This document shows positions 35,327 to 47,734 of a DNA stretch of 64,000 nucleotides, in pieces. The notes below the pieces were generated by a model. That model was not told where the DNA came from. It did not search any database and worked only from the letters and a program-made list of their open reading frames with translations. The position numbers and the translations under genes are program-made. The stretch covers positions 91,268,717-91,332,716 of the forward strand of contig CM045762.1 in assembly GCA_025200525.1 (NCBI GenBank). Direction: 5' to 3'. Each line of letters begins with the position of its first letter. The first letter of the stretch is position 1. This DNA comes from Camellia lanceoleosa (lineage: Eukaryota; Streptophyta; Magnoliopsida; Ericales; Theaceae).

Positions 35327-36891
35327 TGTACGAGGACGAAATATTGTTCTCGTATAATCCTGTTGATCAAGTCTGTGCTCCTCCGTACGTCGTCGCTTTA
35401 CTTCCTGATAACACATACGTGAGCTAGCCAGTGGGTGTGTGTCGGATACCTCTCCGATGCCTAAGTCAGCAAAACAGACAAATAGACAAAAAGCTCTGTG
35501 TATTCAGGAATCAAAGTTGTGTTACCTCTCCATAAGTGATGTTGTGAGCTTTTATAGGTTCCGCGTAGCACAATCCTAGTAAGACTCTTACTCCTCCATG
35601 AAGAGTCCTTCTAGGAATCATACTCCTGAAAGATAATGCTTATCCTTCAACACCCTCCTCACTGCTTAAACCAAGTGAGATGGTTTTACCAAGATTGGAT
35701 GTCAGTATGACCGAGATAACATGACCATGCTAAAGCTGCGGACTAGACCGAGCTTTACTTAGCTCGATTTTTCCTTTCACCGCGTGTACCTCGATTGACA
35801 TATTCCAACTAGGTTACCTGAAACCATGCTAACCATAACGGCCTTGGACCGAGCTAACCAATAGCATGGTCCTGAATAAAGCTCAACATACTTCGGCCCA
35901 ACATGATATGTCCGAGCTAACTCCGAGTGTGGTGACCGAACTACCCGCAAGGCTTTTTTGGACTGGGATAACTCCAAGATCCTTCTCGGACTGGGTTAAC
36001 TACAGAGCCCTTTTACTCGGCCCTTTTACTGCGGTCCACAGAACGTCCCTATACACAGCTCGGCCCAATTTTCATATAAATTACCCTCTTAATTGCTCCT
36101 TAATTCCATCTGCGCAGCATGATAGAGATTATCTATTTACCAGCCGAGCTAAAAATCTGTGGCCTTCCAACAGAGCTAAAATCCTTTAGCCTTCAGCAAG
36201 CTAAAAAACCTTTAGCTTTCCAGCAGAGGCTAAAACCTTTAGCTCTCCAACAAGCTAAAAACCTTTAGCTTTCCATCAGAGCTAAATTCATCTGGGGATC
36301 TATCATCCGATCAAAACATCTCTTGATCGTATGTTGAATCGCTTCTCATTCAAGAACACGTGGCGGACTCTCATTGGCCCAATCTCACCGTCTTGCCTTA
36401 AATCTTTGCAATATTTGAGCGATCCGCCTTTTTGTCCTTCTTTCTACTCAAAACAAGCCCTTCATTTTGAGTCATTCACTTTACTATTCATTACCTTCTC
36501 TCTCTTTCTCTAAGCCTCCATCTCTCCTCAACCTTGCATATCTGAGAACTTCGCTTGTTGCTTGCTACTACTTCCATTTTGATTGCCTTCATCTGAACTA
36601 GTAAGTGGTTGAATCTTCTTCCTTTCGTGGATTTCGCATTAGTTTGGTAACACACATCTTGATTTATTTGTTTTGCAAAACACCTATTCAATTTTGCTTT
36701 CATCTTTCGGGAAAAACCATGTGATAGAACAACTATACTCACGAATAACTTGAAAAACAACGATTTTGATCCAAAATCTCATTTTAGCCGGAACTAAAAC
36801 TTGTTTGTATTAGATGTGACCCAGAACTAGGCAACCGAACTAGGACTTTTACACCATACTTGTAGTTTGATGGGTTTAAGTAACTTTTGCC
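35327..36891 (-). repeat. 3' LTR of element C (may extend to 37100)
   Basis: The left end is TGTACGAGGACGAA (LTR 3' end ..CCTCGTACA on minus). It matches 44341-45348 in inverted and 47194-47680 in direct orientation. U3 holds about five ~28-bp GAGCTAAA..CCTTTAGC.TTCCA repeats (36140-36290). Homology with the other copy ends at 36891. A polypurine-like AAAAGAAAAAAAGG on minus (37101-37114), followed by TGAG, suggests a true start near 37100. Confidence 0.75.
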
Positions 36892-37262
36892 TCATCTAAC
36901 CAAGCTAACGAACCGTACTAGGTTTTGTGCAACACCGCTAAGCCTTAACCACCAGCAGGAACTCGACTTGGGGCTAAGCTAGCATTCTTAGTCCAAACCG
37001 AACTAAGAATCTTTGCCCTAAAGCTCAAGCGGGCTAATGCCCTTTGCTCAAATCGAGCTAAGATCGTATCCCGTGGCGAGCTAGGGTTTTATTTATCTCA
37101 CCTTTTTTTCTTTTAGCACGGTCCAATGATGCATGCTTAACACCTTTGTTTTTCACTTTGTAGACTTAGGTTGGCTAGGCACTCCTCTTGATTGCTCAAC
37201 CGAGCTACTAGGCGTCATTTCTCGACCGAGATAGGACACTGCATTCTATTAATTTATTCATA

Positions 37263-39235
37263 ACTTATATCCACATGGGTAAATATAGGTTCTTAGTAAA
37301 CTCACCAGGTGCAATGGTTGAGTTCCGAAGGGACTACAACATCCCTGATGATGTTCACCTAAGCTTAGCCGAACTAGAAACTACTTCCTGGGAAAAACCG
37401 GGCTTCGTCCCTTTCACCCTTGTATCCATAGTAGAAACCGGCCTACGATTCCCTGTACAGCCACTCCTCTGTGAATTCCTTAGGCAAACCAATCTATGCC
37501 CAACTTGACTTTCCACAAATTCCTCGCATAATAAATGGCGTCAGCTAAGCAAATCGGCTTGGTATTAACCTCGGTCTGGCGAAATATTCCATCAATACTC
37601 CTAGGCTCAAACAAAGATGGATGGGTCTATTACTTAAGAATAAGGCGCCGTGAAAAATAATAAGAATACCCCGATAAGGATGTAAATGATGATAACTATT
37701 ACGGGTTTCGACAATTTTGAAGATCAAGAAGCCCAAATACCTGGAGACCGGATCAATTGGAACAAAGGAGTAGCCGGTATAATTACCTCGGCTAAATTTT
37801 ATGCTTTCCTTTACCTTGGTGTTCTTACCTCGATCCGTGCTAACTGTTGGTCCTTTTTCTGCAGAATTGAACTTTCTTAAGTCGGTCACTACCAACTTAA
37901 GCGTGCCGCCTTTGCACTACGATATCCAGATAGAGGCTGGGCCGAGCTACTACATTTCGAGCCGACCTACCGGTACATTAGGCGGTGGTAGACCAGGGTA
38001 ATAGACTTTTTGTAGTAGCCCTCTACTAAACCGACTCCAAACTTACCACAAATCAACCTGATCCCACTAACTGCCGAGCAAGAAATGGCTAAGAAAAGAG
38101 CGATAAGGGCCCTTCTAGCAAAACAAACCCGGCCAGAGGCTCCACCGGCGGATCAAACACAAGAGACTGTGGTGGCTCTTCCATCCTATCAACCTTCAAC
38201 ATCTTGAGCAAGCAAGCGTGCACGGACTTCCACCAAACCGCGCCTTGTCGGCGAATGAAACCATAATTCCCTAATCCGCACCACTAGCCCACAACAGGCG
38301 TCTTGAGCCAAGGCTAGCTCCTCCAGTGGGTGCCCAAGATTACATTTGAGCCGTGCTATCAAAGATTACGACTCGGTGGTCACTGAAGAAAGACCACCTA
38401 ATGGCATTCAACCTCGCCAAAGGTGTTTGCCTTCCGGCGATATGAAACACCATGACCATTTAAGAAATTTGAAGGCCATTCGATCGACAACAAAATCCAT
38501 GGTCTTTGGTAAGTAGCCCTTTGCTTATCTTTCTAATTCTTGCAACTTTACGCTCGGTTTTACTTAAAAGTTTTCTACCACCCTTTTGCAGCCATCTGAA
38601 AAACCAAATCGCTCATGGCGAGTGTTGGAACTTTGAAAAACCACAAGGCGGGCCATGGCGAAGGCCAAGCAGTGAGCTAAAGAGTCTCGGAAAAGATGGC
38701 GAAACTCTGGTGAGGTGGCTCGGCTCATGAACTAGTTACCTCGGTTGATGTTGATAAGCAAAAGACCACAGGCGTGGTGAAGATAAATACCTATCTTGGT
38801 GGCCAAGCTCGAGGGTAGAATCTTAGAAATAACAAAGCGAGAAGAAGGTGGAGGATCTGAAAACCGTGGCTTCAAAGAAGGCGGCCCTATACATCAAGCG
38901 ATTGTGAAGGCCAAGGACTGTTCTTTAAATGCGGGTGGAGGCTGTGGCGCCTCGGTCATGGACTTGAGGCCGAGATCTTCAATCCTCCTCCATATTTCAT
39001 ATCTGAGCTCAGCTTGGTGAGTCTGCTGCTACCATTGACAACAATTTACGGAAGAGGAGGATAAAGATGAAGCTCAGGAAGACAACACACAATCCGTCAC
39101 CATCAACCTCCCCAACTCGAGGTCTCCATCCCACCTTTGTCGATTCGTCCATCTTTGTGCTTCCAACCGAGCTTAACAGTGTGGTTGCCATAGAAGCTAC
39201 CTCTAAGCAAGCAGGGTGGTTTTAGATCTTGACTT
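37263..39235 (+). pseudogene. Antisense Transposase_28-like gene of element C
   Basis: The gene is antisense to the element's pol. The ORF from the ATG at 37275 encodes MGKYRFLVNSPGAMVEF, DYNIPDDVHLSLAE, PFTLVSIVETGLRFPVQPLL and FLRQTNLCP, the same domain family as the element B gene (IPDDVHL, G.RFP.(H/Q)PLL) but clearly diverged. A stop or shift at 37508 interrupts it. Later fragments include a Lys/Arg/Pro-rich part (about 38085-38260), coiled-coil-like stretches (38796-38900) and an acidic tail (39050-39230). CT-rich sequence and a GTAAGTGG donor near 36602 suggest a spliced 5' UTR starting inside the LTR region. Confidence 0.65.
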
Positions 39236-39500
39236 AGATGACCTTTTCCTTGATCTTTGTATTTTCTTTTCATTTTGAAAAGAAATTATGTCAGTGAGCC
39301 CCTCTTGTAACTCTTTTGCATCTTAAAATGAAAAAACCTCTTTTGTTTGAGCTGTTGTTTTGGTTTACCTCCATGTTTGCATTTTACTTTTCACTGTAGT
39401 GCGAATGAAGTATAACACTCTTTGGTGAGATAATTATCTGGTCTAGACTTTGCAATTCATCGCCATACACCTTGCAACCTCTTGACTGGGTTTTACCTGG
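39236..39500. other. 3' flank of the antisense gene in element C
   Basis: No coding domain. T-rich, with TTTTGAAAAGAAATTATG near 39275. Probably the 3' UTR. Confidence 0.35.
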
Positions 39501-40275
39501 CGAAGATCACAATAAGTTGTATTAAAATGACCTCTCTTGACCTCAATCCTTACCTCATTTGAAGAGCAATAAAGATGATTTTTCGACCAACCTCTCTTGA
39601 CCTTAATCCTTACCTCATTTGAAGAGCACTACAAGATGGTTTTTCCATTAACCACTCTTTAGCCTTGATCCTTATTTAGGTTAAAGAGTACTAAGTGTTG
39701 GTGTTTCGATAACCTCTTTAGCCTTGATTCTTATCTTGGTGAAGAACAATAAAGTTTGGTTATTCTGCTTAAGCGTCCTGCGACTGGATCCTTATCCTAG
39801 GCTTAGGAGGGTGTTGGTTATTCGGCCAACCTCTAAGTTGGTTTCGGCCAACCTAGAGTAAAGTGTTTGGTTTTTATAGCGTCACGCAACCTAGATCCTT
39901 ATCCTGGGCTTAAAAGGGGTGTTGGTTATTCCAGCCAACCTCTAAGTTGGCTTTCGACCAACCAAGAGTAAAGTGTTTGGTTTTTCCGATAAGCGATCTG
40001 CGACTGGATCCTTATACGGGCTTAGGATGTGTGTTGGTTATTCGGCCAACCTCTAAGTTGGTTTTCAGTAACCTAAAGTAAAGTGTTTGGTTTTTCGGCC
40101 AAATGTTATGACACTGGATCCTTATCCTGGGCTTAGGAGGGGTGTTGGTTATTCATTAACCTCTAAGTTGGTTTCAAACTGACCTAGAGTAAAGTGTTTG
40201 GTTTTTCGATAGCGTCCTGACTGGATCCTTATCACAGGTTAGGAGGGTGCATAGTTGGTTATTCGACCAACTATG
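39501..40275. repeat. Tandem repeats, ~75 bp then ~120 bp units
   Basis: The first part has about three to four units of CCTTGATCCTTA(C/T)CT..TTGAAGAGCA.TAA. The second has about four units of CTGGATCCTTATCCTGGGCT, TAGGAGGGGTGTTGGTTATT, CGGCCAACCTCTAAGTTGGT, AAAGTGTTTGGTTTTTCGG. The shared ATCCTTATC core suggests the longer unit grew from the shorter one. Confidence 0.85.
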
Positions 40276-40359
40276 CTTTCAATTTTCTAACTCACTAAAA
40301 TAGTCTTTTCGTGAGCTTTATCTTGAAAAAAGCGCTTGTTTTATTGAAAGGAAAAAAAA

Positions 40360-41350
40360 TTACAAATACTTGAAAGAAAAGCTAAAAATAAAATAACTTG
40401 AGATTGGCGGTGTTCCATGGCCTTGGAATGGCTTTGTTGTCTTAAATCTTCCAAGTGGTATGTCCTTTTCTGCTAATCCAACCACTTTGTATGGTTCTTT
40501 CCAATTGGGCCTTAACTTGCCATCTCCGTACCAAAAGTATTTCCCATTACTTTGCGAAGTACCCAATCTCAATCTTGAGCTGTCTTGGGTGCCTTTGTCT
40601 TGTTGTATTTTCTTGATAACTCTTCTTTGGTATGAAGCGATGTGGACTAGTGCTCTTTCTCTTCTTTCTTCCACAAGGTCGAGCTTCAAGGTAATGGGTT
40701 CTCCATTTAGGTTTGGATCAAAATTTTCACTTGATTGTAAGGAGGCCGACTTCAATGGGATTCTTGTTTCCATGCCATAGGCCAAGGAAAAAGAGTGTTT
40801 CCCGATGAATCGACAAGGTATGGTGCGGTAAGCCCATAAAGCATGAGGGCTCTTGACACTTGCCCTTTGCTTTTTCTAGCCTTTTCTTCAATCCATCCAA
40901 GACAACTTTGTTTGATGTACCTTGGCGTTTGCTTGGGGGTATCTTGCGGTGTAGAATTGTAGAACTCTATCTTGTACTCTTCATAAAAGCCTTTAAAAAT
41001 TTTGCCGTCGAACTAGGTGCCATTATGGGATATTAGAGCTTTTGGTATGCCAAACCGAGTAATGATATTACGCGACGAACTTCTTCACATCTTTCTCCTT
41101 TATTGATGTTAGTGCTTGCCTCCACCACTTTGTGAAGTAGTGCATTCTTTGCTAGAAAGAACTTTTGTTCTTGCGGTCTTAGTTGGAAGTGGTCCTACTA
41201 TGTCCAAGCCCCACATTGCGAAAGGCCATGGACTAGTTAATGGTAGAAGCTCTCTGGTGGCTAATGTATTTGGTGTGCGAACTTGACATTTCTCATACCT
41301 CTTTACATACTTTTAGAATCTACTTGCATGTAAGGCCACCAATATCCTAC
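40360..41350 (-). pseudogene. Integrase remnant of element C
   Basis: The C-terminal ORF 40785-40360 has LVEERRERALVHIASYQRRV and GKLRPNWKEPYKVVGLA. Upstream, broken frames give NIITRFGIPKALISHNGT (about 41016-41060), where the second catalytic Asp of SDNGT is His. Multiple stops show it is dead. Confidence 0.85.
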
Positions 41351-41889
41351 TTGAGAAATGGCTGTAAGCTAATGACCTTCCTCATTGGTGGCCTGCATAT
41401 GCCTTAGGTGTATCTTGAACAAGAATGCTTCAACTTTCTTTGAGGGTGGACACACTTTAGGTAAGGTCTGTAAAGTTTCTTGTACAAAGCCATTGATGGG
41501 GAAGCCAAAATCGCTCTGACTTTGCTCTTATCTTGTTAGCTTCTTTCTTTTCTTCAAGTGGGGCGTTGTCTTTTAGGAATGCTATAATGGGATCCATTAA
41601 TGAGGGCCTAATTCGTGCAACATACCTCAACTTCTTCGGTCTTCAATACTTGGTCTTGGTAGGTAGTCAATCGGTAATGGATGTGGGAGGGATGCATCGC
41701 CATTGATGCAAAGCACGCTAGTTAAATCCTCTGCTATTTTCTTCCTGTTGATCTGCTCTATCCACTACTTCAAATTTCATGATCTTTTTTGAATAACTCT
41801 TGGTACTTAGCCATCTGTCATCCTTTGCGTAGTTGCGAAATTTGGTTTACCACTAGGCGTGAGTCCTTGTAAACCATTAACTCGGTGGC

Positions 41890-42660
41890 CTTCATGTAGA
41901 ATCTTTGATTTCAAACTTTGCGAGAAGCGCTTTATACTCCGCTTCGTTGTTTGATCTTTGGAAAGCCAAGGTTGATAACTGTTCTACTACTAGGCCATCT
42001 GGTGAGATGAGGACTATACCCGATCCTACAGGTATGCATTGGGCCTCCATCCTGAAACTTCCACATCTCCGAGACGACTTCGAAGTGGAGGGATCAGATG
42101 ATGCCTTGGGGACAGGAGTGGTGATGGTGTTCTTTCTAAAGTCTGTGCTTGCTGTCTGCCCCTCATTATCTGATTGTACCAAGTCTTTACTTGTTGATGA
42201 GTCTTTGCTTGGTGTAGCATGGTTTGCTTCCTCCTCTCTTACGTTACTCGATGCCTTGGAATGTGTTGGGTATCCTGCACAGGGTTCGCTATTAAGCGAC
42301 ACTTCCTACCTATTTCGGTTGTACCGATCCGTCGAAAGAGCGAGATGTGATGACTTCCTGGTGTGAATTTTGCCACGAAGTCTGCCAGAGCTTGGGCTTT
42401 TATTGCGGTTATGGGCTGAAACTTGATGTCGAACTATCCCAACTCTACTGCCCACTTCAAGATTCGCCTAGAAAAGTTTGCCCTCTCAAACAAAGCTTTT
42501 AAGGGAAAAGCTGTGAGGACGATTATGGTGTGGGCGTTGAAATGTCGATAACTTCCTTTGCCATCATTAAGGCTAAGGCGATTTTCGATGGTAGGTGCAC
42601 GGTTTTGCGCCCTAATAATTTCTTCTTGACATAAAAGATGGGCGGTGTTGGATTCCATTT
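41890..42660 (-). pseudogene. RNase H domains of element C
   Basis: 42658-42434 ends AHTIIVLTAFPLKALFERAN and ILKWAVELG (first RNase H and connection). 42060-41892 shows GSGIVLISPDGLVVEQLSTL and FQRSNNEAEYKALLA (second, archaeal-type RNase H). The second RNase H places this element in the Tat branch as well. Frames are broken between the two. Confidence 0.8.
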
Positions 42661-42799
42661 CCGGACCAACTTTCGCTCGCTGCGTCTTCGTAAGCGCCAG
42701 TCTGAAAGAGCTCTTCTCCAGGGATTGGGGTTACTAGCAATGGTGGAGAAGACATGTACTCTTTAAGTTCTCCAGAGCGTGGTCGCATTCTTCGTCCCA

Positions 42800-43560
42800 T
42801 AAATTTGGCCTTTAGGGCTTGAAAAAGCGGTCGACATTTGTCGGCGTTGACTTATGAACGATTTAGTCGGCCGCCATGCGGTGAGATGTTGCACTTCTTT
42901 TTTCTTGAGTTAGGCCTCTCTAGATCTGAATTGCTTTGATGCGAGAGAGTGCGCCTCTATACCTCGGTTGGTTACCAAGAAGCCTAGAATTTGCACGATC
43001 AACGCCGACGCACTTAGATGCATTAAAGCAACTTGTTCTTTTCGAGTTGGAACATTTCACCTAGGTCCACAGGGTGGTCTTTCTCATCCTTGCTCTTGAC
43101 CACCATGTAAATGTCGATGTAAGCCTCCATTGTTACGCCTAACAATGGTTCAAACATTTAGTGACCATCATTTGGAATGTTGCCCTGCGTTCTTTAGGCC
43201 AAAAGGGCATGACCTTGTAGCAATATAGTCCTCTTGGTGTTATGAAGGATGTGACTTTCTAGTCTGGTTCATGCATAGCAATTCGATGGTAACCTCATGC
43301 GCATCAAAGCTAAGTCGATTGTGTCCTCCGTTAGGTCGACGGTTGGTCTATCTGGGTAAGGAAGCTATCTTTTGGGCATACCTTATTGGTATTTTGTAGT
43401 CCTTGAACCGCCATTTTCCATTCTTCTTGGGCACCACGAATGTATTGGATATCCACCTGGGATAGAGGACTTCTCTGATAGCTCCTGCTTCCTGAAGGTT
43501 TCCCAATTCTTCAGCCAATTTCTCGGCGTGGGGGGGTGCCGTCTGCGAAGTCTTGTTGGA
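42800..43560 (-). pseudogene. Reverse transcriptase remnant of element C
   Basis: Minus frames give LQEAGAIREVLYPRWISNTF, VVPKKNGKWRF, CPFGLKNAG and, near 43090-43125, YIDIYMVVKSKD where YIDDMVVKSK would be expected. The catalytic box is disrupted and stops are frequent. Confidence 0.8.
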
Positions 43561-44315
43561 TGGTAGCTTTAGCGATTGGGTGGAGCGTTCGATTGGTGGC
43601 AGATGAAGTTTAGATCAATACCGGGCATGCCATATGGTGTCGGCGAACACTTGATGTTAGAGGTCAAGAATCTCATGACCTCTATCCTCTCGATCTTTGG
43701 ACAATAGACGAGCCAAGTGAGAAGAATTTTTGGATCCTTTTCATCTATTCTTACATACCAAGTCCTCCAACTTACATTCGGCGGTTTGCAAACATTCGCC
43801 AAACAATTCATTGCTCTCAAGTTCTTCCACTATCTGAACAAACCCTTTGGCTATTTCATTTTGCCATTTCTTGTGATAAACCTTTGCTTGGACATAATTT
43901 GGTCTCCAAGGACCTCCTCGATTACTCGGCTTTGTTAAGGAATGCAATACACGATGGTAGGTTGATGCCATGATCGCATGGCATGCGACCATATCCTTCC
44001 CAAGATAATGTTGTAAGTGGGGATTTTCAATACCCAAAACTCCACTTGTTTTGTCATGCTTCCTACTCGGCGGGGAGGATTATCTTGTCCATGGCCACTC
44101 ACGGTATTGAGTTGAATCCGACCGGGGAGATGTTGCGGTGCTAAGTCTTTATCCTCCAATTTCAATTGCTTGAAGGTTTAAATAATACATGATTTCTACG
44201 AGCTTTCTTGGTCGATCGAATCCGTTTGATGTTGTAATCCTTGACGGAGTGTGATGGCGAAGTACATCGTTGTGAGGCAATATATCTTGCCAAATCTCAT
44301 GCGAAAAAAGATCTG
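43561..44315 (-). pseudogene. Protease and linker of element C
   Basis: Frames at 44361-44149, 44165-43935 and 44037-43741 read in turn DILPHNDVLRHH, LVEIMYYLNLQ, VEFWVLKIPTYNIILGR and ASTYHRVLHSLTKP, the protease-to-RT linker. The DTG-type active site itself is unreadable. Pol similarity stops near 44315, where LTR sequence in the other orientation begins. Confidence 0.78.
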
Positions 44316-44340
44316 AAGTCTGAAATGGCGGCGGTACTAC

Positions 44341-45348
44341 ATTGGGCCAATGAGAGTGCACACGTGTCCTTGGAATGATAGCGATTCGATTCTGTTGACG
44401 AAGAGCGTTTTGCCAAAACAGATAGATCCGGTATGAATTTAGCTCGGATGGAAGCTAAAGGTTTTTAGCTCGATTGGAAAGCTAAAGGTTTTTAGCGGTT
44501 GGAAGGCTAAAGGTTTTAGCTTCGGTTGGAAGGCTATAGATTTTTAGCTCATTTGATAGCAGATAATTCCTATCATCTTCTTGAATGGAATTAATGGGCA
44601 ATTGAGAGGGTAATTTATATGAAAATTGGGTGAGCTATGTAAAAGCGTTACGTGGACCATGGTAAAAGGCGAGTAAAGGGCTCTGTAGTGCTCGGTCGAG
44701 AAGGATCTTAGAGTTATCCGGTCCAAAAGGCCTTGCGATTAGTTCGGTCACCACACTCGGAGTTAGCTCGGACATATCATGTTGGGCGATGTATGTTGAG
44801 CTTTATTCGAGGACCATGCTATTGGTTAGCTTCGGTCTAAGCCCGTTGTGATTAGCATGGTTTGGGGTAACCTAGTTGGAATATGTCCTTGAGAGATACT
44901 CGGTGAAAGGAAGAAGCAGAGCTAAATAAAGCTCGGTCTAGTCATGACTTTAGCATGGTTATATTATCTCGGTCGTCTTGACATCCAACCTTAGTAAAAC
45001 CATCTCACTTGGTTTTAGCGGTGAGGGGTGTTGAAGGATAAGCATTATCTTTTAGGAGTATGATTCTAGGAGGACTCTTCATGGAGGAGTAAGAGTCTTA
45101 CTAGGATTGTGCCACTGTGGAACCTATAAAGCTCACAACATCACCTATGGAGAGGTAACACAACTTTGATTCCGGATACCAGGCTTTTGTCTATTTATGC
45201 ATTTTTGCTAACTTAGGCATCGAAGAGGTATCGGCACACACCCACTGGCTAGCTCACGTTTATGTTGTCGGGAAGTAAAAGCGGCGTGCGGAGGACACGA
45301 ACTTGATCAACGAGGATTATCACGAGAACAATATTTTGTCCTCGTACA
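44341..45348 (+). repeat. Inverted partial LTR of element C
   Basis: It is the reverse complement of about 35327-36383 in the left LTR. It starts ATTGGGCCAATGAGAG and ends CCTCGTACA, with about four AGCTAAAGGTTTTTAGCTC repeats at 44445-44560. ACCTATAAAGCTCACAAC near 45120 is a TATA-like box. Confidence 0.85.
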
Positions 45349-45350
45349 AT

Positions 45351-45369
45351 TGGCGCCATCTGTGGGAAA
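45351..45369 (+). promoter_or_regulatory. Primer-binding site of element C
   Basis: TGGCGCCATCTGTGGGAAA follows the LTR end after the bases AT. It is on the plus strand because this segment is inverted. Confidence 0.8.
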
Positions 45370-47190
45370 AACAAAAGAACAAGACCTCTTGATCAAGTTT
45401 TCCTTGCTAATTGGAAGCAATGGTGCACAATGAAAGATTTGCCACGATCCGCTATCGACGGACAAACCCGAAAGGAGGTGGGGCGCGAAGGATTGCCCTC
45501 TATCCCTCATGGCGGACTTGGAACCCGGCAGCAGAACCGGGAATGCAAGGGAGGCGGGTAACGGTCCTCGTCACTCTGCTCGAGTCTGATAGACAAAGCG
45601 GAGGATCGACCCTCAAGTTCTTGAGGATTGCGTAAGAAAACATGAATTGATCTGAAGGATAGCGGCGGAACATGGAATTGATGAAACACGGATGAAGGCC
45701 AAAGGGGTGGCGATAGAAGAGGGCGCAAAAGCAAGGCGCCCTCTGCCACTCGGGAAGATCGTAGTAGGCACACCACACTATCGCCAAGTAGAGAGTAGGA
45801 GCCCTCTGACGGCGACACTCAATCAAGGACGAGGACTCATCACTCCTAGGTGCGAGGGCGAGAACATTGAGGTCTCATATTGAGGAAGCACCTATCGACC
45901 CTCGCACCGCTAAGCGTCATCCGGGCATTCAGGTTGCCTGGATCGTCCGACTTCTGAGCGATGCTTGAAGAAAGAACACGATGGAAGGAAGATGTCGAGA
46001 ACGCGACCCACATAGAGTCTCGGCCCTTGACGGTTGGCTCCTCGGGCCGCGCCGAAGCGTCGGTAGGAATGTCTACGCACCGCTTATGAACCAACAAAAG
46101 CATGGCGAAATTGCGGACCTCGTAGTTCGTTCTAACAATTGAGAAGCGCCTACCTTCAAGCTTTCTTGACCCAAATTCACCGCGTATGAGGGGAAGGCGG
46201 TATTCGCGACACTTGAGGCACTTCGCGGTCATGGCGATATCTGCGAATCAAAGCTTTAATGTGCATCTATTCCCATCGACCTTGGCGACCTAAACTTAAC
46301 GGTTGAAGGCTACGAAGGTAACATCGCCTCTGGCGCAATCGGTGAGCGTTTGTAACAAGGTTGAAACGAACACTAAGATGCGATGAGATCGACCAATTGC
46401 TCTCCATTGTGAGGGTGACAAGGAAGCGTTGAGATCTTACAGCGATGCGTTATTGGGAGACCTTGACTAGATGAGATTGCCCTACAAATCTACTTCTCGC
46501 GTAGTACAAAAGAGGCCTTCTAATCGAGAAGCAGGCTAAGGGACTCCATTACTATAACGCCACCTCTCACGATGGAGGCCCTAATAGAGAGTGCACCATA
46601 CATTAGGGTGGAAAGAAGATGGCGCCGTGCCAAAGCAAGTCTAAAACACGACGATACCAGATAAAAGACCTCGACCAAAGTCAGCAGCGGTAGAATGTCC
46701 AGCGAGGAATGGGCGGCGGGTGGGACAACGGAGAGGACCAAGATAAAAAGGTGGTTGAGAGTCGCCTTTGCCATTACCACGGTGTTCAAAAAAGCGATCT
46801 CTGAGTTCTCGGTGAGATCTGTGATAAGCCTTTCGTCAGATTGGCGACTAAATTGGGAGAAGCACAGAAGGACTATGACAAAAGATCCCAGTGCACCTTC
46901 TATAAGAAAAAGGGGAATCGCACTGAAAATTGGACGCCGTCGAGATAGCATATGGAGGAGTTAGTGGCGGTGGACATTTGGGTGATATATAGAAGGAGGA
47001 ATCTGACCCCCCGAACGATAACAACCCAAGCGGCATGCCAATCAGCCTCCTCATGGCGTGATTAACATGATACATGGAGTATTCAAACCGGGCGGGTATG
47101 TGAGCTCGGGAGATGATCAAAAAGCGAGCACTTAAGGGAGGTACTAAGTGCTCAACCCACCATCAAGAAAGGGAGGGCGGAAGCCACGAA
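45370..47190 (+). pseudogene. gag: gag remnant of element C (inverted segment)
   Basis: The segment is heavily broken, but late frames are recognisable: EALRSYSDAYW (about 46420-46460), QCTFYKKKGNRTEN (a degraded zinc knuckle, about 46890-46935) with HMEELV, and VLSAQPTIKKGRAEA (about 47140-47180). These end exactly where LTR-like sequence resumes at 47194. Confidence 0.65.
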
Positions 47191-47193
47191 TTA

Positions 47194-47680
47194 GCAATAT
47201 TTGAATGGTCACCCTTTTGTCCTTTCTTCAACTCAAAACAAACCCTTCGTTTGAATCATTCACTTTACTATTCATTACCTTCTCTCTCTTTCTTTGAGCC
47301 TCCATCTCTCCTCAACTTTGCATTTGCAGAACTCGCGTTTGTTGCTTGCTACTACTTTCATTTTCAATGCCTTCATCCTGAACTGGTAAGTGGTTCGAAT
47401 CTTCTTCCTTTCTGTGGATTTCGCATTAGTTTTGCAACACCACATCTTGGTTATTTGTTTTGCAAAACACCTATTCACTTTGCTTTCATCTTTTTGGGAA
47501 AAACCATGTGATAGAACAACTATACTCACGAATAACTTGAAAAACACTGATTTTGATTCAAAATTTCATTTCGATTGAACTAAAAACTTGTTTGTATTAG
47601 ATGTGACCCAAGCCGAACTAGGCAACAGACTAGGACTTTACACCATACTTGTAGTTTGATGGGTTTAAATAACTTTTGCC
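47194..47680 (-). repeat. 5'-terminal part of the right LTR of element C
   Basis: It is a direct copy of 36408-36891 (GCAATATTTGA..., CATTACCTTCTCTCTCTTTC, ...GGGTTTAA(A/G)TAACTTTTGCC). With the inverted piece at 44341-45348 it makes one LTR, split by the inversion. Confidence 0.85.
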
Positions 47681-47734
47681 AATTGCAAAATAGGCTCTAG
47701 AAAAATAAGTCATAGGATAATGCTAAAGACTACT
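47674..47734 (+). repeat. Right copy of ~61-bp direct repeat flanking element C
   Basis: It matches 35266-35326. The element-host junction lies in a TTTT(G)CC microhomology. Confidence 0.85.

Larger units (their letters stand above)
35327..47680 (-). mobile_element. Element C: decayed, internally rearranged Ty3/Gypsy element
   Basis: The minus strand carries protease, RT, RNase H and integrase remnants from 44310 to 40360, then an antisense Transposase_28-like gene and an LTR ending at 35327. The right part (44341-47190) holds the rest of an LTR, a PBS and gag on the plus strand, so it is inverted. The terminal 47194-47680 again matches the left LTR in minus orientation. One inversion with breakpoints near 44315-44341 and 47190 restores standard order. 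All domains are broken. Confidence 0.75.

Noticed and set aside
47388..47400. GGTTCGAATC resembling a tRNA T-loop
   Set aside because: No acceptor or D-arm pairing around it; it is part of the element C LTR repeat, and the other copy lacks the motif.
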